Notes under the pieces: generated by a model | The model's database searches: none | What the model was told of the DNA's origin: nothing | Seen by the model: the letters and a program-made list of their open reading frames with translations, nothing else | Part shown: positions 35,660 to 47,035 of the stretch, piece after piece | Position numbering within the stretch: position 1 is the first letter of the stretch | Layout of the letters: the number at the start of each line of letters is the position of its first letter | Made by a program: the position numbers and the translations under genes | Assembly (NCBI GenBank): GCA_030295235.1 | Contig: AP026127.1 | Location: forward strand, 498,501-562,500 | Origin: Fistulifera solaris | Taxonomy: Eukaryota > Bacillariophyta > Bacillariophyceae > Naviculales > Stauroneidaceae | Direction of reading: 5' to 3' | DNA: 64,000 nucleotides

Positions 35660-36838
35660 TCAATCTGCCACCACCTCGAGATTGCTTGCCGATTTGTGAG
35701 TTCTTGAACCTGAGCCATTGAAAGCGGCCTCGAGATCTGCTATTAATTCGCTCACTCGTTTATCTTTACGCTGACAAACATACACGTCGTTTTCCATTTT
35801 CGATTTGACTGATAGTCGAGATTCTGAGACTGATTCCCAGCTTGGTCGTTTCCTGTGCAAGTCAAACAAAGTCGAACTTCCTGTGACATACGAGTCGACC
35901 GGGGAGATGACAGATGCACCCTCCCTATTCGTCTCATCGTCTTGCCATTCCTCGTCCATGGAAGGTTGTCGAGTTTCACACTGCGGTGCTAGACCATGAA
36001 TAACGAGTGGACTTTTGTTCTCCTCAAAGGATGTGCGCAGATGTTCTGGTTCTTCAAAGTTAGGTTCAGGTCGATGTCGCTTTTGAACTTTCCGATCATT
36101 TCGGCGTCTACGGGGAGTTTTCATGCACACCAGGAGTAAACCAATCCCTTGTAAAGCCGCAGCTGCAATGCAGGCGTACGCCGACCAGCCCAGAGTGCAC
36201 ATTTCCGCTGTGGTGGGAGCCGATTCAGCTGCCGCCGGAAACCAGATAGGTTGTCTACAAAGCGCAACTTCAACGAAAAGAAACTTTGACCCTTCGCCAA
36301 TGAAGGCAAGTATGACACATGGAAGCAAAAGACTAGGCCACAGGCAGCCTGCTGGGAGTGGCAATACAACGATCGCCCAAGCGATAGCTGCAGCAAGAAG
36401 ACCGCTTAAATTCGCGATATGAGACATCATCCTGGCTGCCTTCCACGTTTGATCCATTTCGATGATTTGTTCCTCAAAAGTGTCCGAGTAATGATAACAA
36501 GAGTCATACACATGACTCAAATAATCGCTTCGCTGATCGGACGCCCCGGGTCGGTACTGGTAGAAGAAGCCCACTTCGAGATCACTTTCGTTCCATGCAT
36601 GGTTGCTGGGTGTAAAGCCAACATCCACTTCCAGAAAACGACAGTCCATCGATGAGTAAATTGAAACAAGGGAAGCAATTGTAACAATGGGAGCCACTAG
36701 TAAGGGATAGAACCCGTGCGTGCAGCAACACTGTCTCCCCATCATCCACGTTCGTCCACGCTGAGCCGGCAATGATTTGGGCCCGGATGTCATGTCTCGA
36801 TTGCTTGAAAATGAGGACGACTGATCGACGTCTTTCAT
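35660..36838 (-). CDS. Unknown four-helix membrane protein with long cytosolic tail
   Basis: 392 residues, intact single exon. Hydrophobic helices at about residues 42-64 (FYPLLVAPIVTIASLVSIYS), 135-157 (ANLSGLLAAAIAWAIVVLPL), 165-185 and 218-240 (YACIAAAALQGIGLLLV). The loop after helix 1 contains CRFLEVDVGF and several paired Cys residues (YDSCYHYSD), suggesting an extracytosolic disulphide-bonded loop of about 70 residues. After helix 4 comes RRRR and a 150-residue Ser/Glu-rich tail. The layout is tetraspanin-like, but the CCG motif is not there, so I do not assign it. The family looks diatom-specific by impression only. Confidence 0.7.
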   Translation of the reverse strand: MKDVDQSSSFSSNRDMTSGPKSLPAQRGRTWMMGRQCCCTHGFYPLLVAPIVTIASLVSIYSSMDCRFLEVDVGFTPSNHAWNESDLEVGFFYQYRPGASDQRSDYLSHVYDSCYHYSDTFEEQIIEMDQTWKAARMMSHIANLSGLLAAAIAWAIVVLPLPAGCLWPSLLLPCVILAFIGEGSKFLFVEVALCRQPIWFPAAAESAPTTAEMCTLGWSAYACIAAAALQGIGLLLVCMKTPRRRRNDRKVQKRHRPEPNFEEPEHLRTSFEENKSPLVIHGLAPQCETRQPSMDEEWQDDETNREGASVISPVDSYVTGSSTLFDLHRKRPSWESVSESRLSVKSKMENDVYVCQRKDKRVSELIADLEAAFNGSGSRTHKSASNLEVVAD

Positions 36839-37425
36839 CTTGGGTGAAAGGTTTTGTGATGCAGATCGCTATAATTGATAATATCGATCGACTCCGATAC
36901 TTTGAATGAAATTTGACGACGAGAAAATTCTCGAATAAGTTTGAACTGTGTTCTGTTTTTGTACTTAATATTCTCTATTACCGGAGCGTCGTCTGAATCT
37001 AAACATGAAACAATGGAATCATCAAGTGAATCGCCAAAACAGAGTACTCTATAAGCTAGACTATAAGCATAGAAAATAAATATGCGATTCCAGATTCCGT
37101 GGAGTGAGAATGGGCAAAGGTAAATCACGCAAAAAGCGACCATGGACACCAAGTTACAAAAAAAAAAAAACTTTGTACGGAGTAGTTAATTGCGAAGCAA
37201 CAAGCACAGATAATGCATAACCTTTTTATTAAATAGGATTACTTTGGACAACGATCACAATCAGAACTTGTTTAGCAAACCGATGAAAGATACGTAGTGG
37301 CGTATATGAGCAACGAACTTGGGGTGAATTGAAAGCCATGAACCGACGCGTCGCCTCAACAAGGGTCTTTTTTCTTCAAGGGAGCGATCAGAAGCGGCAC
37401 AAATTTTGCTTTTCGAGGGACCCAG
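36839..37425. other. Intergenic between divergent genes, no element seen
   Basis: AT-rich, with an A12 run at about 37148. Short open frames here lack any protein-like character. Confidence 0.5.
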
Positions 37426-39284
37426 ATGGCATCAGTTTCCTGCACTCAATCTTCTGTGAGCTTACGAGGAGTGGTTAGGCCGTTTGGTGCAATCACGTCG
37501 ACGAACTATGGAATTCCTGCAGTTTCTTCTTCAGACAGAAATAATAAAGGGCAAACAATAACGCCAATACAGCTAACTGATTTGGTTTCCGCGAGGACAG
37601 CAGATGAAGCTGTCACAATACTATCGAGGTGGCTGGAGGTTGTAAAGTATGGTGCTCTAAATCCTGATTATGTGAAAAAGAATTCCATTTTATCGCCGCT
37701 CGAAGTCATCGAGTTTCTACAGTCCGATCAAATATCATTTCAGCCCGAACCGCGAATCTACTCATTATTGATTCAAGGAGCGTTATGGAAGCGCTGGGAA
37801 AAAGAATACCCACCGAAAAAGTGCGCCAAGCTACTGGATCAATTTCTGAAAGCGTTGATGAAAGAAGTGACGAACATCGATGACAAAACGTCACTCTTGA
37901 AACTAGTTCACACAGTCATGACTAGCTTGGTGCAGGCAAAGAACATTTCGCGAGCAGAGGAGTGGCTGAAAGCGTTAGAGGAACCACAAAGCGTGATTCG
38001 ACCAAAAAGTCTCACCTATAGTATTGTGATCAATGCTTGGTCGCGAAATCAGGTGCCCCAACGAGCGGAGGCCACTCTATACCGAATGATATCACGGAAA
38101 CAGACGGATACCGCTCTAACTATTACCAAAAGCTACTTTCATCGTTGCTTGGATGCCTGGGTACATTCCAAAGACAAAATGGCCGGCGAGAGAGCAGAGG
38201 TTCTTCTGTTAAAGATGCAAGACGAGAACAACGAAAGAGGGCTGGAAGGTGGTGGGCCGTGTATACAGAGCTGGTTTAAAGTTGTTTGTGCCTGGACGAA
38301 CAGTAACAAGTCACAAAGAGATGCAGCACCACGAGCTGAAAGAATTCTGGAACTGATCCTTCAGAATGAGGAGTTTGACTGGAGTCATAGAGAGGATGCA
38401 AAGTGGATTGTTGAAACGTATCTGCAAGTGATGAGAGCGTGGTCGTTTCATGGAGGCAACGTTGGTTTTGATAGAGTTGGAGCCTTAGTCGAAGAGTTAT
38501 TCAATAGGCTCAAAACAGAGGACAACGTACCCAATCTCACGGAGAACGTCGCAAATCGGATTTTTCTGCATTGGGTGACTTCTCTGGTGAAGTCTGATTT
38601 CGACGATCTTGCCAATCAACTGAAAATAATTTTTCGAGCAATAGCAGATCGCAATATGAATGTAGACTGGAATACTGCCAATTTCAATCTGGTCTTGAAC
38701 GTTTACGCGAAAGCACGAGATGGCCCAGAAACGGAGAACATATTAAAGAAAATGCTTCAACTTGCTTTGGATGGAAAAGATGATTGCCTCCCGAACACAC
38801 AGAGTTTCAACTCAGTAATACTTGCTTGGAGTAAATCTGATGATCGGACTTTGGCTTGTGCTCGTGCGGAAGAAATATTTATTTTGATGAAACGCGTTGA
38901 AGGTGTCACACCCAATGTTGCAACGTACAATGCTTTGTTATCGGCGATGGGTGGGTCAGGGGACCTGGAAACCGCCACGCGGGGAGATAGATACTTCAAA
39001 GAACTCAAACGCACGTACGAAGACACAAAAATCCTTCTTTTCGACCGAACAACATCACTTACACAAAAGCTATTTCATTGTGGTCCAATATTACCAGCCT
39101 TGCAGCCTTAAAGCGTTCCGATGCTTTACTTCAAGAGATGCTTGCTCAAGAAACGATAGATGATGACTTGAGGCCCACTATTGCAACATACAAAGCCTTC
39201 CAGTCAGTTCTGGCGAGCAGCGACGCGCAAGACAAACATAAAAGGATACAAGAGGTACAAGAAGCCATGAAAAAATTACGCTAG
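37426..39284 (+). CDS. Pentatricopeptide-repeat (PPR) protein
   Basis: About 619 residues of helical repeats. Typical PPR words: LTYSIVINAWSRN, RAEATLYRMI, RAEVLLLKMQDENNE, RAERILELIL, TQSFNSVILAWSKS, RAEEIFILMKRVEGVTPN and VATYNALLSAM, spaced by about 35-40 residues. PPR proteins bind organelle RNA in sequence-specific fashion and act in processing or stability. The N-terminus MASVSCTQSSVSLRG is Ser-rich with little acid, compatible with mitochondrial import but not decisive; there is no ER signal. A one-base deficit near 39026-39035 (ACAAAAATCC) breaks the frame at EDTK, after which NPSFRPNNITYTKAI and ALKRSDALLQEML continue the last repeats. Confidence 0.85.
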
Positions 39285-39354
39285 CGTTCTCAGATGCTTT
39301 CAGACCTTTATAGACCGTGTAATTGAAAATTGTAGTTATAGAATTCTGCTGGCA

Positions 39355-41346
39355 TTACTGCGTCAATCGATTGACATTGTTCTCCATAATGTTGGCGAGT
39401 TCCTTCAAGAACAGGGCAGCATCCGATCCGTAAATTTGACGGTGGTCACAAGTGAGAGTAACCGTCATTTGCTTGACTTTCTTCATGCCCAGCACTGCTT
39501 GTTTGCATGGAACAATCACTTCACGTGTGGCTCCGATGGCCAAGATACCACCAGTTCCGTTGGGCAAAATTGAACCAAACTGGGTGACACCGAACATTCC
39601 CATGTTCGAAATGGAGAAGGTTCCAGATTGGTATTCGTCAGGCTTCAATCCACCTTTTCGTGCCTTCTCAACCAACTCTTTCCAGTTCTCCGCCAAGTCT
39701 TCTACACTACGCTCGTTCGCGAATTTCAGGCAAGGTGTGATAAGGCCGCCTTCGATGGCAACAGCCATGGCAATGTTGATATCCTTCTTGTATACAATAG
39801 TTCCGCCGTTTTCAGGGGAGAAGGAACTGTTGATGATAGGGTACTTTTCAATGGCAAGAGCAACTGCCTTGGCAAGAAGAGCGGATACGCTGATACCCTT
39901 ACCCTTGACATTCTGGTAAAGCGCGTCAAAGTTATCCATTTCGATATCACGTGATACTTGGAAGCCAGGAGTATTCATAGTCGCCATCATGTTGTTGCTG
40001 ACGGCCTTTTGCATGCCGGTCATGGCGACCGGTCCGGAAGGCATCTCCACTGCAGCAGCACCCGGTCGCACAACCTTTTTACGCTCCGGCTCTTTCTGTC
40101 CCGTCGCAATGAGTACATCATCCGCCGTGACGCGACCAAATTCGCCCGTTCCCTTGATCGTCGCCAAATCCAACTTGGCCTTCTTGGCCAAGGCCCGCGC
40201 CGTCGGTGTGGCCGCAACGACACCGGCCGCCGGGGTCCACGAGGGCTTGGTGGAAGCCGCAGCCGCAGGCTTCTTGACCTTGGCCTCACCCGACGCCACA
40301 GCTTCGACATCTGCCGCCGTGATACGGCCTTCCGGTCCCGTACCCGTCACTAGCGAAATATCGACACCCAGTTCCTTGGCACGGTTGCGGGCCAAGGGCG
40401 ACGTAAAGAGACGCTCCCCGTCCGCTTTGGCCGGATTAGCGACAGCTGGTGCGGCTTTGGGAGCAGCGGCGGCGGCCACTGGTGCAGCTGCAGCGGGCGC
40501 CGCGGCGGCGGCCGGCGGAGCGGCTCCGGAAAGAGTCGCAGCATAAGCCTGCAGAGCAGGAATGTCGCTCTCATTTTCCGCAATCAAAGCTACCGGGGCT
40601 CCGACGGCACCACTTTCACCTTCCTTCGTGATGATAGCAGCCAAGAAACCATCTTCAAATGCTTCAACATCCATATCAGCTTTATCGGATTCGACGACCA
40701 TGATGGCTTCTCCGGCCGAAATAGCATCGCCTTCTGATTTGAGCCATGACACCACTTTGCCTTCCTTCATGGTGGAAGACAAGGCGGGCATATCAATCTT
40801 GCTAAAAGGGACCTCGGGGGCTGTAAAGCAGATGCGTGAGAAAGGTCATCGCCTAATAATCAGATATTCCTTGTGTCAACAACACTTACCAGCAGCAGCA
40901 GTCGTTGCCGGAGCCGCCGCGGGAGGAGCCGCCGCCGAAGTCGCATCTCCACCACTTCCACCGGCATTGAATTCGGCCAATACAGCTTCTACTTCACTCG
41001 AATCGGCCGCAATCAACGCCACAGCTTCACCCACTGGAGCCATTTCACCCTCTTGTACGATAATTTTGGCAATGATTCCGTCCTCAAACGCTTCGACATC
41101 CATATCGGCCTTATCGGATTCGACCACCATAATGGCTTCACCCGCTTCAATTTCGTCTCCTTCATTCTTGAGCCACGAAACGACTTTTCCTTCTTTCATG
41201 GTCGACGACAACGCCGGCATGGTAATCTTGGTGCCCGCATACAATTGCGTGAATTTGACTCGCGAATGAAGCGGGGCCGCCGGGGCAAAGGCCTCACTGC
41301 TCGATAACAGAGCCAATGCGGCTACCGATGCTGTTAAGAATTTCAT
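39355..41346 (-). CDS. Plastid pyruvate dehydrogenase E2 (dihydrolipoamide acetyltransferase), two lipoyl domains
   Basis: 640 residues, two exons (41346-40890 and 40820-39355; 69-bp intron), no frame break. Leader MKFTASVAALALL-type (MKFLTASVAALALLSSSEAF-APAAP) is a plastid bipartite presequence. Two lipoyl domains each carry VVESDKADMDVEAFEDG with the lipoylated Lys; the intron falls between them. Then come Ala/Pro-rich linkers and two peripheral-subunit-binding-like segments: TSPLARNRAKELGVDIS..GRITAADV and TPTARALAKKAKLDLA..GRVTADDV. The catalytic domain ends with TLTCDHRQIYGSDAALFL, the plastid/cyanobacterial form of the His active site. It transfers acetyl groups to CoA, making acetyl-CoA for fatty acids in the plastid. 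Divergent from the fabZ gene, 403 bp between starts. Confidence 0.95.
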
Positions 41347-41749
41347 GTTGTTGCCTATTTATTTGAGTATATTAGATGCAATGGTCTTTGGGTGCGTCTC
41401 CTGAAATACTCGAATGCTCGACGTCTGCTGCACAATTTTGATTTCGTCGATGTTTTCCTTCACATCATTCGTTTGCCATCAACGTCACTGACGTACGGTT
41501 CCAACGGGACAAACTCAGTCACGAACGTGAAGAGGACATTCTTGCATTCTTGCATTTTGATTGGCTCTCTATGGCGCACCGCGCTCGAAAACGTCACAAC
41601 GAGAAACATCCGTTGCCGACCGACATGCCGACGACAATGATGTCGCACAGTTGCGTCTCGAAAAACCGCATCGAGAAAACGAGACGATCCACCATCTCAA
41701 TCGCTATTATTACCCAACATCACATCCACAACAACCAATACAAAACATC
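41347..41749. promoter_or_regulatory. Shared 5' region of plastid PDC-E2 and FabZ
   Basis: 403 bp between two start codons pointing outward, both for plastid acetyl-CoA/fatty-acid synthesis. No repeat is present. It contains ACGTCACTGACGTACG near 41482 (an ACGTCA-type palindromic word) and two further TGACG/CGTCA words (CGTCAC near 41594, ACGTGAAG near 41524), which could be bZIP-type sites; this is inference. Confidence 0.45.
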
Positions 41750-42397
41750 ATGAAATTGTTCTTAAGCTTACTCTTTACGGCCTCTTCGGCCATGGCTTTT
41801 ATGCCCCGAATGACATCCTTGTCCTCATCGTCGTCGACACAACTCGCCGAGTCGTTTACGGGTGCCAAAGATATCTCCGCTCTCACCAAAGATTTGAAAA
41901 CTGTCTTTACGACCGAACAAATTGATGAAATCTTACCGCATCGTTACCCATTTGCGTTAGTCGACAAAGTCATTGAATATGAAGCCGGAAAGCGAGCCGT
42001 GGGAGTCAAGTGTGTCACTAAGGTCCGTAGGTAAAAACCCTGTCCTTTCGTTTGCGCGTGTCACTCACAATTCCTTTTACAGAACGAAGAATTCTTCAAT
42101 GGCCATTTCCCCAGTCGTCCCATCATGCCGGGTGTCATGCAAGTCGAAGCATTGGCCCAATTGGCCGGCATTGTTTGTCTCCAAATGGAAGGTGCCGCCC
42201 CCGGTGCCGTCTTCTTTTGCCGGTGTCGATGGTGTCAAATGGAAGAAACCCGTCGTTCCTGGAGATACATTGGTCATGGAAGTCGAAATCAAAAATGGAA
42301 TGCCAAATTCGGTCTTGCCAAAGCGACCGGGAAAGCCTATGTCGATGGTGGTCTCGTCGTGGAAGTCGATGAAATGACCTTTGCCTTGGCCAAGTAA
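41750..42397 (+). CDS. fabZ: 3-hydroxyacyl-ACP dehydratase, plastid
   Basis: Hot-dog-fold dehydratase of type II fatty-acid synthesis. Two exons, 41750-42022 and 42083-42397, 60-bp intron. Leader [21 protein letters not shown] is the plastid motif. Core: [14 protein letters not shown] with the catalytic His, [31 protein letters not shown] with the catalytic Glu, and [20 protein letters not shown]. About 215 residues with presequence, normal. Two opposite one-base shifts, in the T4 run 42215-42218 (one base too many) and the A5 run 42291-42295 (one too few), enclose [19 protein letters not shown]; net length is in frame. Together with PDC-E2 it marks a plastid lipid locus. Confidence 0.92.
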
Positions 42398-42649
42398 GAA
42401 CAGTAGAACCAACAGAATCGCGCTTCGAACGATCGATTGCTTCGAGTCGCGCCGCTAGTCAAATACAACTACAACTAAACTTATTATAGTTTCGCTGCGA
42501 CTTCGTCTCTTTCTTCTGCAACGAGCTTCGTTCGTAAATTTTCTATCATTTCGTGTTTGGCAACAAAACTCTTTGTGTATTAACTTCACAATAGAAAGAG
42601 CGACAAGAAATACGAAATACTATCTATTAATTCTTTTGATCATAATCGT

Positions 42650-44451
<1,802 letters not shown>

Positions 44452-44944
44452 GGTTGTTGTTTGCTTCTATGAAAGTCTGCTGGAACGATTTGTTGTGTCG
44501 GTGAATGACAGAAACGATTGCGACGAGTTGTTGGAAGGAGAAGAATTATTGCGTGACGACGACTTGCGCTTGAAAAACATCGGAGCGCCACGAATTTTGA
44601 ATGATCGGCAACCGCTCGTCGTAATGTCTGTCCGTGATGCGTCTATCGGATCCATCACCACGTTGCACGTTGCACGTTGCACTTGCAGGAAAGGATTTCG
44701 GAATTTTACACTTGATGTTCGTACCGGTAATCAGGCGGTACTTGTATTTAGGATCTCAGTCCTGCAGTCCGCAGTCGACAGTCGACAGGCCAGCCTCTGC
44801 GACACGAGAAACGAGAAACGAGAAACATCCACGTGTGAAAAAATGCTCGGAAGTCGGAAGACAAACGTCAACCAAACTTTTCAATTCTCACAATGCATTT
44901 GCCTTCATTTCATCAACAAAATAACTTATTCACAACAATCAAAT
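44452..44944. promoter_or_regulatory. Shared 5' region of KARI and GOT1-like genes
   Basis: 493 bp between outward start codons. Holds small tandem words: GCACGTTGCACGTTGCAC near 44662, GACAGTCGACAG near 44775 and a 7-mer ACGAGAA repeated three times near 44806. No protein-coding signal of its own; the continuous frame crossing it ends in the GOT1 leader by chance. Confidence 0.4.
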
Positions 44945-45769
44945 ATGAAAAAGCCCAAAGCCCGTACCCACCCGAGCTTCTCGGCACAGCGGGGACTACT
45001 TCTTTCCATGCTCGTACTTTCTTCCGTTTCCGCTCGCGACTTGAAAAGTACGGTCCCTGGAACATGCCTTCGTCGGTTGTATCACAAGGTCACTCGTTCT
45101 TGAGCGAATGCGAGTCCCTCGCTGCTTTCTTCTGGAAGGTGAGAGGAGGTGCGAATCAGGATTACTACTACGACGATCGAGGCCGATATTATGACGATGA
45201 CGAACCAGACGAGTATTATGATGATTACAAGAAGAGAAGCAATCAACGTCGGAAAGGACCCGCATTTTTATCGAATATGCCCTCCGTCATCAAAAATGGT
45301 GATCGACGGATTGGTTTCGGTTTGTTAGGTCGGGCAGCATCATCACGATGCTGGGGATTAGTCTCTTTTCAATAAGACATTGATGCGATTGGGGAATCTA
45401 CTCTTCATTGCCGGAGTCCCCATGACGCTCGGTCCCAGTCGCACACTGGGCTATTTTGTGAAACCGGAAAAATTCCGAGCCACCGGTTGTCTCGCACTGG
45501 GGATCTTTCTTGTCTTTATTGGGATGCCCGTTTTTGGAATCATCTTGGAAGCCTTTGGAATACTGAATCTCTTTGGTAATTTGTTCCCTTTTGTGTGGGC
45601 GGTGGCGAAGAATATGCCGGGGATCGGTCCTTTACTCAGCGGAGGTAACAACCGGAAACGTCGCGAGCCAAAGAGAGACGAGTACTCGTATGAAGATGAT
45701 TATGGTCGCGATGAAGACCCTTATTACGGGGATAGGCGGCCACCATCACGCGATAGCCGTTACTATTAG
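44945..45769 (+). CDS. GOT1/SFT2-family vesicle transport protein with long acidic Tyr-rich N-terminal extension
   Basis: About 275 residues. The C-terminal half is the Got1/Sft2-like four-helix unit: RRIGFGLLGSGSIITMLGIS, LFFNKTLMRLGNLLFIAGV, GPSRTLGYFVKPEKFRATG, FLVFIGMPVFGIILEAFGIL and FPFVWAVAKNMPGIGPLL. Got1 acts in ER-Golgi transport and vesicle tethering. Yeast and human Got1 are about 138-140 residues with almost no N-terminal tail; here 115 residues precede it, starting with a signal-like leader (GLLLSMLVLSSVSA) and a DYYYDDRGRYYDDDEPDEYYDD stretch (split here as DYYYDDRGRYY and DDDEPDEYYDD). The C-tail is also Tyr/Asp/Arg-rich. Three one-base deficits near 45049, 45331 and 45367 break the frame. 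Confidence 0.75.
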
Positions 45770-45975
45770 GAAGATTACTCCGAGAGAAATACACGCTAGA
45801 AAGCTTTTCTTTTTGCTGTTTCGTCAATGACCTGTACGACATTATTGTTTGGTGTATCCACACCAGCGAGTGCTTTCAAATCCTAGCTTTGCCAGAAAAC
45901 CAAAGAATTCTAGACAAGGTGTTTAGATCAAACACAAAAAACTGGATAGACCTAGTTTTCAAATTTGGAGAAGGG

Positions 45976-46300
45976 GGAGCGCTACGTTAAATCTACGTAG
46001 ACATTCGGGCGTTGCATCTTCCATGCATTTTACGTATTGCACTCAATTCGATATCGATAATCGTTCAGAGGCACGAAATACGAATGTCGGTGAAAGCGAT
46101 GACGGAATTATTGTACAAAAGACCAAAAAAATGATGTCATCAAAATTACTCGATATCCCGGTTGCCCTCTGGCGATAAAATTCCATACGAGCGCTACGTG
46201 GAAGCTACGTAGGCATTCGAAGCGCTACATCTTTCGTGTATTTTACGTATTGCAGTCGACTCGATGTCGATAATCGTTTATAAGCACAAAGGTGAATGCG
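45976..46300. repeat. Two direct repeats of about 110 bp
   Basis: Units at about 45976-46085 and 46190-46300. Each has GAGCGCTACGT, CTACGTAG, CATTCG, GCAT/ACATCTT, ATTTTACGTATTGCA and TCGATA(A)TCGTT, with about 80 per cent identity by eye and a 214-bp offset. No gene. The stretch 45770-45975 shows nothing. Confidence 0.7.
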
Positions 46301-46335
46301 TTGGTTGCCTTATAAAAAACCCCATTACGCCGTCA

Positions 46336-46830
46336 GTGACATTTTCTGGATACGTGGTAACACCTGGTCCAGAATTTCTGGACCAAGCAAACAGAATTTC
46401 TGTACGACGTGATCGCTGTTTCCAGATTTTCTGGAGTTACTTTGAAACGCCGAAAAACACCGTCTCCTGATTTTCTGACAGCCGTACAGCCTTTCTGTAA
46501 AAGTTACCCTACGCATTGTATTTAGATTTTCTGGAACCAGCACCGAACCTCTGTGAGTGTGAGATGAAAACACTTGGTCCAGAATTTCTGGACCAATCGA
46601 ACAGAATTTCTGTATGACGTGATCGCTGTTTCCAGATTTTCTATTTTCTGGAAGACATACAGCATTTCTGTAACAGGTACCGGTACCGGTATGATCTATG
46701 GACACCTTGTCCAGATTCCAGATTTTCTGGATCCAGCACAGAAACTCGGAAAACACCTGGGCCAGAATTTCTGGACCAATCAAACAGAATTTCTGTAGGA
46801 CGTGATCGCTGTTTCCAGATTTTCTTGTAG
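46336..46830. repeat. Second locus of the GGTCCAGAATTTCTGGACC palindromic repeat
   Basis: Three or four units of about 205 bp: GGTCCAGAATTTCTGGACCA-n-AACAGAATTTCTGTA, then CGACGTGATCGCTGTTTCCAGATTTTCTGG. Exact cores near 46366 and 46576 and one variant near 46762. A GACTAGATTTCAGTC element lies just beyond at 46852. The array ends about 200 bp before the RlmN-like start. Confidence 0.88.
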
Positions 46831-47035
46831 TGAGTGACCTCCGACTAGATTTCAGTCATTAGTCGCGAACGACAAACGGAGGAATTTTTAACCACGAATT
46901 TTTTATTTGTTATCGACGACAGGAGAAACTCATGTTATTATTGTTGTTGTTCGGCTTATACCTTCACTCTTTCGACCACGAAACTATTTAGCTCTACAAA
47001 TTAATTTAAACGAGGCGTTTTGATACACGTTAAAA

